The notes beneath the pieces were generated by a model, which had not been told where the DNA came from, made no database searches, and saw nothing but the letters and a program-made list of their open reading frames with translations. Shown here piece after piece: positions 44,381 through 54,803 of a stretch of 64,000 nt of DNA. This DNA is from IDS-8 sp040902105 (GTDB lineage: Bacteria > Pseudomonadota > Gammaproteobacteria > Steroidobacterales > Woeseiaceae). The stretch lies in contig JBBDXW010000075.1 in assembly GCA_040902105.1 (NCBI GenBank), forward strand, positions 1 to 64,000, in the 5' to 3' direction. How positions within the stretch are numbered: the first letter of the stretch is position 1; every line of letters begins with the position of its first letter. The position numbers were made by a program, and so were the translations under genes.

Positions 44381-45166
44381 ATGACCCGGGTCATCGCGGT
44401 CGCAAACCAGAAAGGCGGTGTCGGTAAAACGACCACCTGCGTCAATCTTGCCGCATCCCTTGCGGCGACGCATCGTCGTGTGCTGCTGGTCGATATGGAT
44501 CCGCAGGGCAACGCCACGATGGGCTGCGGCATCGACAAAATGAATCTCGAACGCTCCACCTGCGACGTGCTACTGGGCGACGAGACGGCGGCGGATACGA
44601 TTGTCTCGGCGCCGGAAGGGGATTTTTCCGTTCTGCCGGGCAATGACGAACTGACACTGGCCGAAGTCAGGCTGTTGCAGGATATCGGCCGGGAAATGCG
44701 CCTGCGAAAAGCGCTGGCGCCGGTCCGCGGCCTTTACGACTTCATACTCATCGACTGCCCGCCGTCGATCAACATGCTGACGGTGAACGCATTGACCGCT
44801 GCCGACGGCGTGCTGATTCCGATGCAATGCGAGTACTATGCCCTCGAAGGCCTGAGTTCCCTTTTGAACACGATCGAACAGGTGCGTACGTCGGTGAATC
44901 CGGAACTCGAAGTGTTCGGCTTGCTGCGCACGATGGTCGACCCGCGCATCAACCTGTCGAACGAAGTTTCCGAACAGCTGGTCGCACATTTCGACGACAA
45001 GGTTTTTCGCACGGTTGTGCCGCGCAATGTGCGCCTGGCCGAAGCGCCGAGTTTCGGCCGCCCGGTCCTGTTTCACGACAAGACGTCGCGCGGTGCCATG
45101 GCGTATCTCGCTCTCGCCGGCGAAGTATTGCGCCGGGAAGACGAACGTAACCCGCCAAACTTATAG
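44381..45166 (+). CDS. parA: Chromosome partitioning ATPase ParA (Soj)
   Basis: Deviant Walker A ATPase of 261 residues that moves ParB-bound origins. NQKGGVGKTTTCVNLAASL (9-27) is the signature P-loop, followed by LLVDMDPQGNATMG and FILIDCPPSINMLTVNAL. The lack of an N-terminal helix-turn-helix marks it as the chromosomal (Soj) type. It lies between rsmG and parB, the standard gammaproteobacterial order, and two parS targets are present in recF. Confidence 0.97.
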   Translation: MTRVIAVANQKGGVGKTTTCVNLAASLAATHRRVLLVDMDPQGNATMGCGIDKMNLERSTCDVLLGDETAADTIVSAPEGDFSVLPGNDELTLAEVRLLQDIGREMRLRKALAPVRGLYDFILIDCPPSINMLTVNALTAADGVLIPMQCEYYALEGLSSLLNTIEQVRTSVNPELEVFGLLRTMVDPRINLSNEVSEQLVAHFDDKVFRTVVPRNVRLAEAPSFGRPVLFHDKTSRGAMAYLALAGEVLRREDERNPPNL

Positions 45167-45182
45167 AATCGGAGCGAGCTTC

Positions 45183-46106
45183 ATGCCAACCACTGACGCG
45201 GCTGCCAGAGAAAATCCAACGACCAGAAAGAAACGACTGGGTCGCGGCCTCGACGTTCTTTTAAGCAAGCCTCCGGCCGCAAGCCCGGACGCGCCGGCGG
45301 TCCAGGGGGACCGGCTCGCGAGTATTCCGGTGGATCTGCTGCAGAGGGGCCAGTACCAGCCGCGCGTCGACATGCGCCAGGACACGCTCGAGGATCTCGC
45401 GAATTCGATCCGCTCGCAGGGCGTGGTGCAGCCGATCGTGGCGCGTCCCCTCGGTAGCCAGGACGGCGGCACACAACGGTACGAAATTGTCGCCGGTGAA
45501 CGCCGCTGGCGCGCAGCGCAGATGGCCGGCCTGCAGGAAATACCGGCGGTGATTCGCGAGGTGCCCGACGACGCGGCGATTGCGATGGCGCTGATCGAGA
45601 ATATTCAGCGCGAAAACCTGAATCCCCTCGAGGAAGCACGCGCCCTCGATCGCCTGATCCGCGAGTTCGACCTGACGCATCAGGCGGCGGCCGAAGCGGT
45701 CGGCCGGTCGCGCGCCGCCGTGAGCAACCTGTTGCGGCTCCTCGAGCTGTCCGACAAGGTCAAACCCATGCTCGAAGCCCGCCAGATCGAGATGGGCCAC
45801 GCTCGCGCCCTGCTGTCGATCGAGGACAAGGCACAGCAATTCGACGCCGCCCGCCAGGTGGCCAGAAACGGCATGTCGGTGCGCGACACCGAGCGCCTGG
45901 TGCGGCGCATTCAGGAACGACAAGCAGGCAAAAAAGCGAACCCCGCGCCGCCGCCGAATGCCGACGTGCGCCGCCTGGAGGTCGAGATTACCGAGAAACT
46001 GGGCGCGAAAACGCAGATCGACCACACCGGGAAGGGCTCTGGCCGAATCGTTATTGCCTACAACAGCCTCGACGAACTCGACGGCATCCTGAAACACATC
46101 CAGTAG
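45183..46106 (+). CDS. parB: Chromosome partitioning protein ParB (Spo0J)
   Basis: parS-binding CTPase of 307 residues from ATG 45183, 16 bases after parA. The N-terminal RKKRLGRGLDVLL segment contacts ParA. The CTP-binding/nuclease-like domain has QPRVDMRQDTLEDLANSI and the GERRWRAAQMAGL arginine box. IENIQRENLNPLEEARAL and the helix-turn-helix TQAAAEAVGRSRAAVSNLLRLL-like region (about 163-184) bind parS. The C-terminal dimerisation domain is LEVEITEKLGAKTQI onward. Confidence 0.97.
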   Translation: MPTTDAAARENPTTRKKRLGRGLDVLLSKPPAASPDAPAVQGDRLASIPVDLLQRGQYQPRVDMRQDTLEDLANSIRSQGVVQPIVARPLGSQDGGTQRYEIVAGERRWRAAQMAGLQEIPAVIREVPDDAAIAMALIENIQRENLNPLEEARALDRLIREFDLTHQAAAEAVGRSRAAVSNLLRLLELSDKVKPMLEARQIEMGHARALLSIEDKAQQFDAARQVARNGMSVRDTERLVRRIQERQAGKKANPAPPPNADVRRLEVEITEKLGAKTQIDHTGKGSGRIVIAYNSLDELDGILKHIQ

Positions 46107-46138
46107 ACCGTCGCCGATCGGGGGCGGTTATCGACGCT

Positions 46139-46212
46139 GTTGGAGCCCGCGAGAGTGGGCGAAGGACGGGCGATTTCGTCAGCGTCCATTCGCCCGTTTT
46201 CACGGGCTCCCA
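46139..46212. repeat. REP-like palindrome 1 (downstream of parB)
   Basis: Arm TTGGAGCCCGC...GGGCGAA (46140-46162) pairs with TTCGCCCG...CGGGCTCCCA (46189-46212) with a few mismatches. It shares the GGAGCCCGC/GGGCGA signature with the elements at 50708 and 53570. It occupies much of the gap after parB and could mark the end of the par transcript. Confidence 0.65.
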
Positions 46213-46264
46213 CGGGGTGTCAGGGAGGATTTTCCGGTCGCGGGACCGGCATTGAATCTGCGCC

Positions 46265-46303
46265 GTAAACCCTCATTAAGTTTCGGCAGATATGAGGTTT
46301 TAC
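46265..46303. repeat. Imperfect inverted repeat upstream of the atp promoter
   Basis: GTAAACCCTCAT (46265-46276) and ATGAGGTTTTAC (46292-46303) pair at 11 of 12 positions around a 15-base loop. It lies 15 bases before the -35 of the atp promoter, so it may be an operator or the end of an upstream transcript. Confidence 0.5.
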
Positions 46304-46317
46304 AGTGCCGCCGTCGG

Positions 46318-46346
46318 TTGCCTTGCTGCATATCGAACCCTATAAT
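46318..46346 (+). promoter_or_regulatory. Sigma-70 promoter of the atp operon
   Basis: TTGCCT (46318-46323), 17-base spacer, perfect TATAAT (46341-46346). The start site would be near 46353, about 100 bases ahead of atpI. The 345-base parB-atpI gap is otherwise filled by the two palindromes noted separately. Confidence 0.75.
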
Positions 46347-46451
46347 GCGCGGGCTCAGCGAAGGCCCGCCTGGGAAGAATTTAATCAGAACGCCACCTAC
46401 CGCCGGTTAGCCGAGGGTCGTGGCGTTTTTGTTGCCGGAGGCAAGCGAGAC

Positions 46452-46883
46452 ATGAGGAGCGAGGCTCACGAGCAATCCGGAGCCTCGAGCCTTAGTCCCG
46501 TCGTGAAGGTGCTGCTGGCGCAAACGGGCCTGACAGCGGCGCTTGCCGCGCTCTTTTGGGGTATTGACGGGCATGTGTCAGGCTATTCGGCGTTGCTCGG
46601 CGGGCTGACCGCGGTAATCCCGAATGCCTTTCTGGCGGCGAGGCTTATGGTGCCGCGTCGCGACCCCGGAGCGGGCGCCCTGCTTCGGGCCGCCTATATC
46701 GGCGAACTGGGAAAGCTGGCATTGACTGTGCTCATGTTCGGCACGGTCTTTGTACTGGTGCGGCCGCTCGCAGCGGGTGCGCTGTTCACAGGCTTCATCG
46801 CCGCACAACTGGCGACGTTTGCCGGGTTTCTGATGCGTGACAGGGTACGAACAGGGAATACGGGTAACAGGAATGGCGAGTGA
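46452..46883 (+). CDS. atpI: ATP synthase protein I (AtpI)
   Basis: Small membrane protein of 143 residues encoded first in the atp operon and aiding c-ring assembly or magnesium handling. ATG 46452 follows GGAGG; upstream codons from 46305 lie in the leader, before the transcription start. Four hydrophobic segments are visible, among them LLAQTGLTAALAALFWGI, YSALLGGLTAVIPNAFLAARL and LGKLALTVLMFGTVFVLV. The Gly-rich GGLTAVIPNAFLA segment is typical. Its end overlaps atpB by 11 bases. Confidence 0.88.
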   Translation: MRSEAHEQSGASSLSPVVKVLLAQTGLTAALAALFWGIDGHVSGYSALLGGLTAVIPNAFLAARLMVPRRDPGAGALLRAAYIGELGKLALTVLMFGTVFVLVRPLAAGALFTGFIAAQLATFAGFLMRDRVRTGNTGNRNGE

Positions 46884-47712
46884 AGGCGCCCGCACGACCG
46901 GCGAATACATAACGCATCATCTGCAGAACCTGCAGGTGTGCAGGGACAATGGCGAATGGGTGTGGAACCATTGCGCCGGCAACGCCATGGCCGTCAACGT
47001 CGACTCGATGGTCTTTTCGGTTCTCCTCGGAGTGGTCTTCATCTGGTTGTTCGGCTCCGTGGCGAAGAAGGCGTCGGCGGGCAAGCCGGGCAAGCTTCAG
47101 GCAGCGGTCGAAATCCTCGTCGATTTTGTCGATTCGAGCGTTCGCGACACCTTCCACGGCGAGAACAAGCTGATCGCGCCGCTGGCGCTGACCATTTTCG
47201 TCTGGGTGTTCCTGATGAACCTGATGGACCTGCTGCCCGTCGACTGGCTGCCGTTCTTTGCCGAGAACGTCCTCAACGTTCCTTATCTCAAGGTTGTGCC
47301 GACGACTGACGTCAACATCACCTTCGGCATGTCCATCGCCGTGTTCATACTGATCGTTGTCTTTACCGTGATGAACAAGGGCTTCAGCGGCTTCATCGGC
47401 GAGCTGACCTTGCATCCGATCGCACCGCCGACCAAAGGCCTGGGGCTGATCGCGGCGCCTTTTATTATCGCGTTCAATTTCATTCTGGAATCGGTTTCCC
47501 TGCTCGCTAAGCCGTTGTCGTTGTCGCTGCGACTGTTCGGCAACATGTTTGCCGGCGAACTGATTTTTATCCTGATCGCAATTCTCGGTATCTGGCAGCT
47601 GCCCCTGCATTTTCTGTGGGCTGTGTTTCACGTACTGATAATTACGTTACAGGCCTTCATTTTCATGATGCTGACGATCGTTTACCTGAGCCTGGCTTCC
47701 GAGAAGCATTGA
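46873..47712 (+). CDS. atpB: ATP synthase Fo subunit a
   Basis: Proton-channel stator subunit of 279 residues from ATG 46873, overlapping atpI. It has five to six membrane helices; the essential arginine lies in the SLRLFGNMFAGELI segment (about 215-228), and the adjoining IIAFNFILESVSLLAKPLSL is typical. FVWVFLMNLMDLLPVDWLP is the conserved helix 2 region. The N-terminal part GEYITHHLQNLQ matches gammaproteobacterial forms. Confidence 0.97.
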   Translation: MASEGARTTGEYITHHLQNLQVCRDNGEWVWNHCAGNAMAVNVDSMVFSVLLGVVFIWLFGSVAKKASAGKPGKLQAAVEILVDFVDSSVRDTFHGENKLIAPLALTIFVWVFLMNLMDLLPVDWLPFFAENVLNVPYLKVVPTTDVNITFGMSIAVFILIVVFTVMNKGFSGFIGELTLHPIAPPTKGLGLIAAPFIIAFNFILESVSLLAKPLSLSLRLFGNMFAGELIFILIAILGIWQLPLHFLWAVFHVLIITLQAFIFMMLTIVYLSLASEKH

Positions 47713-47747
47713 TTGATTTTTGACTTGATCCGTTACAGGAGACATTG

Positions 47748-48026
47748 ATGGAAACTGTTATTGGTTTTACTGCGATCGCCGTCGCAATTCTGATCGGCCT
47801 GGGCGCGCTCGGCGTTGGTATCGGCATGGGCCTGCTCGGCGGCCGCTTCCTCGAGGGCGCGGCAAGGCAGCCGGAGCTGGCGCCGATGCTGCAGACCAAA
47901 ATGTTCCTGGTTGTGGCCCTGCTCGACGCGGTCGCCATGATCGGTGTCGGTATCGCGCTTTACTTTGCGTTTGCCAATCCGTTCATCGGCCAGTTGCGGG
48001 ACGCGATGGCGCCGGTCGCCGGCTAA
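47748..48026 (+). CDS. atpE: ATP synthase Fo subunit c
   Basis: Two-helix proteolipid of 92 residues from ATG 47748 (a TTG one codon before is also in frame). Helix 1 has the glycine-rich GLGALGVGIGMGLLGGRFLEG; the polar loop is ARQPEL; helix 2 carries the ion-binding Asp in VALLDAVAMIGVGIALYFAFA. Aspartate with hydrophobic neighbours points to proton, not sodium, coupling. A GGAGA ribosome-binding site precedes it. Confidence 0.97.
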   Translation: METVIGFTAIAVAILIGLGALGVGIGMGLLGGRFLEGAARQPELAPMLQTKMFLVVALLDAVAMIGVGIALYFAFANPFIGQLRDAMAPVAG

Positions 48027-48057
48027 GGCATCAGTCACCGGGATCGAGGAGTCTCCA

Positions 48058-48528
48058 GTGGATATCAATCTGACTCTGCTCGGCCAGACGATCGCCATGA
48101 TCGTGTTCGTCTGGTTCTGCATGAAGTTCATCTGGCCGCCGGTCATGAACGCGATCGAAGAGCGGCAGACGAAGATCGCCGATGGGCTCGCGGCCGCCGA
48201 GCGCGGACAGCAGAGCCTGGACAATGCAAAAGCCGAGGCCACGAACATTGTCGGCGAAGCCAGAAAACAGGCAACCGGCATCCTGGACCAGGCGCATGCG
48301 CGGGCGAATGAAATAGTCGCCGAAGGCAAGGCCGAAGGTGCGAAGGAACGGGAACGGCAAATTGCGGCAGCGCATGCGGAAATGGAACAGGAAGTGAATC
48401 GCGCACGCGCAGAGCTGCGCGGCCAGGTTTCTGCCATTGCGGTTGCGAGCGCCGAGAAGATTCTCATGCGCGAGATCGACCCGAAGACCCACGAAGACAT
48501 TCTAAACAAGCTGGCGGCTGAGCTTTAA
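48058..48528 (+). CDS. atpF: ATP synthase Fo subunit b
   Basis: Peripheral-stalk subunit of 156 residues, exactly the E. coli length, from GTG 48058 preceded by GAGGAG. One N-terminal membrane helix (LLGQTIAMIVFVWFCMKFIWPPV) is followed by a long Ala/Glu/Lys-rich coiled coil (about 30-140) and the delta-binding C-terminus IDPKTHEDILNKLAAEL. It sits between atpE and atpH in the standard order. Confidence 0.97.
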   Translation: MDINLTLLGQTIAMIVFVWFCMKFIWPPVMNAIEERQTKIADGLAAAERGQQSLDNAKAEATNIVGEARKQATGILDQAHARANEIVAEGKAEGAKERERQIAAAHAEMEQEVNRARAELRGQVSAIAVASAEKILMREIDPKTHEDILNKLAAEL

Positions 48529-48578
48529 AGCGTCGCGACGGGCGAACGAACGACGAGACAACGGAACACAGTCGAACC

Positions 48579-49142
48579 ATGGCAGACAACAACACGATTG
48601 CGCGACCCTACGCCGAGGCGGCGTTCGAGCTTGCCCGCGACGGCGGCAGCCTCGATGCGTGGTCTGCCGCGCTGAACGTCGCAAGCGCCGTGATGGCCGA
48701 CGGCAGGGTTGCAAAGTTCCTCGGCAACCCGTCGCTCACGGATGCAGAAAGGCTGTCCTTCCTGAGCGGTTTGTTCGGTACCGCAGGCGGCGACGACACG
48801 ATTCTCGCCGGCAGCAGTAAGGAAGGAAGGAACTTCCTGAAGCTTCTGCTCGAGTACGGGCGCATCGCGGTACTGCCGGAGATCGCCGGGCATTTCGATG
48901 CGCGGAAGGCTGAAATCGAGAATACGGTCGACGTTACGGTGACGTCGGCGGCGAAGCTCGATGACGCGCAAAAGCGGGCGATTGCCGCCGCACTGAAAAA
49001 ACGTCTGGGACGCGAAGTGCGCCTCGAGGCCGTACTGGATGAGAACCTGATCGGCGGCGCAGTGATTCGCGCCGGCGACGTCGTAATTGATGGATCGTTG
49101 CGTTCGAGACTGCAAAGTCTGTCGAACGCGCTGATCGCTTAA
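48579..49142 (+). CDS. atpH: ATP synthase F1 subunit delta
   Basis: Links the b stalk to F1; 187 residues. The N-terminal helical domain begins with the family motif TIARPYAEAAFELARDGGSL. The C-terminal part contains VTSAAKLDDAQKRAIAAALKKRLGREV and the signature LIGGAVIRAGDVVIDGSLRSRLQSL. ATG 48579 is 50 bases after atpF; atpA begins 14 bases after its stop. Confidence 0.96.
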   Translation: MADNNTIARPYAEAAFELARDGGSLDAWSAALNVASAVMADGRVAKFLGNPSLTDAERLSFLSGLFGTAGGDDTILAGSSKEGRNFLKLLLEYGRIAVLPEIAGHFDARKAEIENTVDVTVTSAAKLDDAQKRAIAAALKKRLGREVRLEAVLDENLIGGAVIRAGDVVIDGSLRSRLQSLSNALIA

Positions 49143-49156
49143 AAAAGGAACGGGAC

Positions 49157-50698
<1,542 letters not shown>

Positions 50699-50707
50699 GA
50701 TGACGGC

Positions 50708-50776
50708 GGTCGCCCGCACGGCGGGCTCCTACAGGTGCCAATAGGGCCGCTGTAGGAGCCCGCCCGACGGGCGATC
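50708..50776. repeat. REP-like palindrome 2 (between atpA and atpG)
   Basis: Arms 50708-50733 (GGTCGCCCGC...GCGGGCTCCTACA) and 50751-50776 (TGTAGGAGCCCGCC...GGGCGATCC) are inverted, pairing at about 23 of 26 positions. The element fills the 111-base atpA-atpG gap and must be transcribed as a hairpin in the atp messenger, where it could tune differential expression or mRNA stability. Confidence 0.75.
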
Positions 50777-50809
50777 CCACCGACAAACACTGAGGAACTG
50801 GAACCAGAC

Positions 50810-51682
50810 GTGGCAGGCGCAAAAGAAATCCGCAACAAGATCCGAAGCGTGAAAAACATGCAGAAGATCACCAAGGCGATGGAGATGGTGGCAGCCAGCA
50901 AGATCCGTAAGGCGCAGGCTCAGATGGAGGCCTCGCGTCCCTATGCCGAGCGCATTCGCCGCGTCGTCGGCCACCTGGCGCACGCGAACCCGGACTACAA
51001 GCACCCGTTTCTCCTGGAGCGCGAGATAAAGCGGGTCGGTTACATCGTGATTTCGACGGACCGCGGTCTTTGCGGTGGCCTGAACGTCAACATGTTCAAG
51101 TCGGTCATCGGCGAGCTGTCGCACCGGCGTAACGAGGGCGTCGACGTTGACCTCGTCCTGGTCGGCGCCAAGGCGGTGCAGTTCTTCAGGCGGCTCGGCG
51201 GCAACGTCGTCGGTACGGCGACGCATCTCGGCGACCGGCCGCACGTCAACGATCTGATCGGTTCCATCAAGATCATGCTGGACGCCTACAGCAGCGGCAA
51301 GATCGACCGCCTGTTCCTGGTGCACAACGTATTCGTCAGCACGATGAGCCAGCAGCCGGACGTCAAGACGCTGCTGCCGGTCAGTGCAATCGACCTGGGC
51401 GAGGAAAAATTGCAGGCGCACTGGGACTACATTTACGAGCCGGATGCCGTTGAGCTTCTGGACGACGTTCTGATGCGTTACATCGAATCACAGGCGTACC
51501 GCGGTGCGGTCGAGAACTTCGCCTGCGAAATGGCGGCGAAAATGGTGGCGATGAAGTCCGCGACCGACAACGCCGGAGAGATCATCGACAACCTGCAGCT
51601 TGCCTACAACAAGGCGCGCCAGGCGGCGATCACGCAGGAAATTTCAGAGATTGTCGGCGGCGCGGCCGCCGTGTCAGGTTAA
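50810..51682 (+). CDS. atpG: ATP synthase F1 subunit gamma
   Basis: Central rotor shaft, 290 residues from GTG 50810 preceded by GAGGAA. The N-terminal coiled-coil helix AGAKEIRNKIRSVKNMQKITKAMEMVAASKI is essentially family-invariant. STDRGLCGGLNVNMFK lies in the Rossmann-like domain, and the C-terminal helix has MKSATDNAGEIIDNLQLAYNKARQAAITQEI. Apart from the REP element before it, gene order is standard. Confidence 0.97.
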   Translation: MAGAKEIRNKIRSVKNMQKITKAMEMVAASKIRKAQAQMEASRPYAERIRRVVGHLAHANPDYKHPFLLEREIKRVGYIVISTDRGLCGGLNVNMFKSVIGELSHRRNEGVDVDLVLVGAKAVQFFRRLGGNVVGTATHLGDRPHVNDLIGSIKIMLDAYSSGKIDRLFLVHNVFVSTMSQQPDVKTLLPVSAIDLGEEKLQAHWDYIYEPDAVELLDDVLMRYIESQAYRGAVENFACEMAAKMVAMKSATDNAGEIIDNLQLAYNKARQAAITQEISEIVGGAAAVSG

Positions 51683-51738
51683 GGAATCAAGGCTAACGAA
51701 CGTCGGCGCGGATGCCGCCGAACCAGAGGTAAGAGAGA

Positions 51739-53118
51739 ATGAGCAGCGGAACAACCGTGCAGATTATCGGCGCCGTGGTGGACGTCGAGTTTCCCAGCGA
51801 CGCGATCCCGAAGATTTACGATGCACTGGTCATCGATGAAGCGGACATCACGCTCGAAGTGCAGCAGCAGCTGGGCGACGGCGTGGTGCGCACCATCGCG
51901 ATGGGTTCGAGCGAAGGCCTGAAGCGCGGCATGAGCGTCAGCAACACGGGCGAGTATATTTCGGTTCCCGTCGGCGAGAAAACCCTGGGCCGGATCATGG
52001 ATGTGCTGGGCAAACCGATCGACAACAAGGGCGAGATCGGCGCCGAAATCAGGATGCCGATTCACCGTCCCGCGCCGACCTACGAGGAACAGGCGGCGGC
52101 GACCGAACTGCTCGAAACCGGCATCAAGGTGATCGACCTCATCATGCCGATTGCAAAAGGCGGCAAGATCGGCCTGTTCGGCGGTGCCGGCGTGGGCAAG
52201 ACCGTGACGCTGATGGAACTGATCCGCAACATCGCCGCCGAGCACGAGGGATACTCGGTGTTCGCCGGCGTCGGCGAGCGTACTCGCGAGGGCAACGACT
52301 TTTATCACGAGATGACGGAATCGGGGGTCATCGACAAAGTGTCGCTGGTCTATGGCCAGATGAATGAACCGCCCGGCAACCGATTGCGCGTCGCGTTGAC
52401 CGGCCTGACCATGGCCGAGGCGTTCCGTGACGAAGGCCGTGACGTGCTGATGTTCATCGACAACATCTACCGTTACACGCTGGCGGGCACCGAGGTGTCG
52501 GCGCTTCTCGGACGCATGCCGTCCGCAGTCGGATACCAACCGACGCTTGCCGCGGAAATGGGCGTGCTGCAGGAGCGCATCACCTCGACCAAGACCGGCT
52601 CGATCACTTCGTTCCAGGCCGTGTACGTGCCGGCGGACGACCTGACCGACCCGTCGCCGGCCACGACCTTCGCGCACCTGGATGCAACGCTGGTGCTGTC
52701 GCGCCAGATCGCGGAGCTGGGTATTTACCCTGCCGTCGACCCGCTCGACTCGACCAGCCGCATGCTCGACCCGAACGTGATCGGACAGGAGCATTACGAC
52801 TGCGCGCGCGGCGTGCAGGCTGTGTTGCAGCGTTACAAGGAACTGCAGGACATCATCGCGATTCTCGGCATGGACGAATTGTCGGAAGACGACAAGCGCT
52901 CCGTTACCCGCGCGCGAAAAATACAGCGGTTCCTCTCACAGCCGTTTTTCGTCGCGGAAACCTTCACCGGCTCGCCCGGCAAATACGTGCAACTCTCCGA
53001 AACCATTCGCGGCTTCAACGGCATCGTCAAGGGCGACTACGATCACCTGCCCGAGCAGGCGTTCTACATGGTCGGCTCGATCGACGAAGCGGTCGAGAAA
53101 GCCAAGACGATGCAATAG
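51739..53118 (+). CDS. atpD: ATP synthase F1 subunit beta
   Basis: Catalytic subunit of 459 residues (E. coli 460). The P-loop is GGAGVGKTVTLMELI (about 149-163); the catalytic Glu lies in GVGERTREGNDFYHEM, and Walker B in DVLMFIDNIYRYT. The conserved stretch PSAVGYQPTLAAEMG and the C-terminal DELSEDDK containing the DELSEED-like lever that contacts gamma are present; here the segment reads DELSEDD. ATG 51739 follows AGAGAG-type Shine-Dalgarno sequence. Confidence 0.98.
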   Translation: MSSGTTVQIIGAVVDVEFPSDAIPKIYDALVIDEADITLEVQQQLGDGVVRTIAMGSSEGLKRGMSVSNTGEYISVPVGEKTLGRIMDVLGKPIDNKGEIGAEIRMPIHRPAPTYEEQAAATELLETGIKVIDLIMPIAKGGKIGLFGGAGVGKTVTLMELIRNIAAEHEGYSVFAGVGERTREGNDFYHEMTESGVIDKVSLVYGQMNEPPGNRLRVALTGLTMAEAFRDEGRDVLMFIDNIYRYTLAGTEVSALLGRMPSAVGYQPTLAAEMGVLQERITSTKTGSITSFQAVYVPADDLTDPSPATTFAHLDATLVLSRQIAELGIYPAVDPLDSTSRMLDPNVIGQEHYDCARGVQAVLQRYKELQDIIAILGMDELSEDDKRSVTRARKIQRFLSQPFFVAETFTGSPGKYVQLSETIRGFNGIVKGDYDHLPEQAFYMVGSIDEAVEKAKTMQ

Positions 53119-53136
53119 GCAGGCGGGAATAATTGC

Positions 53137-53553
53137 ATGGCTACGATCCAGGTCGACATCGTTTCCGCCGAAGGTGAGATCTATTCCGGTAACGCCAAGA
53201 TGGTGTATGCGCCCGCGCGCATGGGCGAAGTCGGAATAGCGCCGCGACACGCGCCGTTATTGACGGCGTTGAAGCCGGGCGAAGTCCGCGTGGAAGACAC
53301 CGACGGCAAGGAACACTTCTTCTACATCACCGGCGGCATGCTCGAAATCCAGCCACATCTCGTCACGGTGCTTGCCGACACGGCGCTTCGCGGCGAACAA
53401 CTCGACGAAGCTGCGGCGCTTTCCGCGAAGCAGCATGCCGAGGAAGCACTGAAGGGCGTCTCGGACGAAACCGATCTCGCCCGCGCCCAGGCGGAACTGG
53501 CCGAAGCCGCAGCGCGTTACCGCGCCGCGCAGAAACTCAAGGGTAAGCGCTAG
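53137..53553 (+). CDS. atpC: ATP synthase F1 subunit epsilon
   Basis: Rotor subunit and inhibitor, 138 residues. The N-terminal beta sandwich has VDIVSAEGEIYSG, GEVGIAPRHAPLLTALKPGEV and FYITGGMLEIQPHLVTVLAD. The C-terminal helical hairpin begins at DEAAALSAKQHAEEALKG and is Ala/Glu-rich. It is 18 bases after atpD and ends the operon, directly before a strong inverted repeat. Confidence 0.96.
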   Translation: MATIQVDIVSAEGEIYSGNAKMVYAPARMGEVGIAPRHAPLLTALKPGEVRVEDTDGKEHFFYITGGMLEIQPHLVTVLADTALRGEQLDEAAALSAKQHAEEALKGVSDETDLARAQAELAEAAARYRAAQKLKGKR

Positions 53554-53569
53554 CGGCGGCAACAAGGCT

Positions 53570-53643
53570 GCAGGAGCCCGCCATTGCGGGCGACCAACTG
53601 CCTTCGCCAAACGCGCAGGTCGCCCGCAATGGCGGGCTCCTAC
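53570..53643. repeat. REP-like inverted pair 3 (end of atp operon)
   Basis: Arms 53570-53595 and 53618-53643 are inverted with 25 of 26 bases paired around a 22-base spacer. They share TAGGAGCCCGCC and GGGCGACC with the elements at 46139 and 50708. The stop codon of the convergent aminotransferase gene (53640-53642) lies inside the right arm. It may end both transcripts. Confidence 0.8.
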
Positions 53644-54803
53644 AGGAGTTTTCCCAGCACCGAACCGAAACGTTCGAGGTCAGGCTCATCCGTGTGCAGA
53701 TGCGGTGCAACCCTGATGGTTCTGCCGCGAACACTGACGTGGATTCCCGCGCATGCCAGAGCTTCGCCGAACTTCGCAGGCTCGAGTTCCTCGGGTATTC
53801 GTATTCCGACGATGTGTGGTGCGCTGCGCTCCGCCGCCAGGGTTGCCAGGCCAGTCCTCGCACACATTGTGCGTACGCGTTCTGCACGTTCGTTTAATTC
53901 CGCCGCAATGTAGGATGCGCCCCAGCGATTCAGCTGGGAGATGGCAGCCGTTGCCATCGCGACGGCAATGAACCGGGAAAACTCTCCATAATCGAAACGG
54001 CGCGCACCCGCGCGATATTCGTCGACGTACTCGACCAGCTTCGAAAAATCCTCGCTTCCGCGGCGCGCGACCCAGGTTTCTTCCAGAGGAATGCCCCTGG
54101 TCTGCCACGCTTCGTCGACGTAGAGATAGCCCAGCCCGTACGGACCGAGCAGCCATTTGTAGCCGACTGAAACCAGGAAATCCGGCTTCACGGCTGCGAT
54201 ATCGATCGGCAATGCGCCGAGCGACTGGCTCGCGTCGATGACCAGGGCCGCACCCGCCGCCCGGGCAGCACGGGCTATGGCGACCACATCGATCAGCTCG
54301 CCATCCGTCCAGTGGCAGTTCGGAATGGCGACCACGGCCGTGTTCGAATCGACGAGCTCGAGCACCGATTCGGTCAGCGGTCTGGCCGCCGACCGCCCGG
54401 CAACCCGGAGGACTGCACCCGATTCCTCCGCGCGGCGCCGCCACGCATACACGTTTGATGGATACTGTTCCTCGACGATGACGATGCCCTCTCCGGCCGC
54501 GACCGGAAGGTTTTTCGCAGCGATCGCTATTGCATAACTCGCGGATGGAACCAGCGCTATGCTGTCCGGATGGACCGTCAACAAACGAGCGACCGTCTCG
54601 CGAAGCCGTTCCGGGGCGCCAAACCAGTGGTCCCCGGAGAGCAGCCAGGGAGTCGCGTAAAGGTCGACAGCTTTCCGGCCCGCGTCGGAGACTGCCTTCA
54701 GCCGCGGACCGACATACGCTGTATTGAGATAGACAGTTTGCCTCGGCGCGTCAGCGGGATCGTCGGCGGGCATATCGAACAACGAGCGGTCGGACGGATT
54801 CAT
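53640..54803 (-). CDS. Class V aminotransferase (PLP-dependent)
   Basis: A 387-residue fold-type I enzyme. Start ATG 54803 is chosen because GAGG lies about 10 bases upstream; in-frame ATGs at 54818 and 54842 are weaker. It has the N-terminal VYLNTAYVGP (typical NxxxxG start of cysteine desulfurase/kynureninase-like enzymes). IDASQSLGALPIDIAAVKPDF precedes the PLP lysine in SVGYKWLLGPYGLGYLYV. No active cysteine loop typical of IscS/SufS is visible. Isopenicillin-N-epimerase-like or kynureninase-like activity is possible; the substrate is unknown. It is convergent with atpC. Confidence 0.85.
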   Translation of the reverse strand: MNPSDRSLFDMPADDPADAPRQTVYLNTAYVGPRLKAVSDAGRKAVDLYATPWLLSGDHWFGAPERLRETVARLLTVHPDSIALVPSASYAIAIAAKNLPVAAGEGIVIVEEQYPSNVYAWRRRAEESGAVLRVAGRSAARPLTESVLELVDSNTAVVAIPNCHWTDGELIDVVAIARAARAAGAALVIDASQSLGALPIDIAAVKPDFLVSVGYKWLLGPYGLGYLYVDEAWQTRGIPLEETWVARRGSEDFSKLVEYVDEYRAGARRFDYGEFSRFIAVAMATAAISQLNRWGASYIAAELNERAERVRTMCARTGLATLAAERSAPHIVGIRIPEELEPAKFGEALACAGIHVSVRGRTIRVAPHLHTDEPDLERFGSVLGKLL

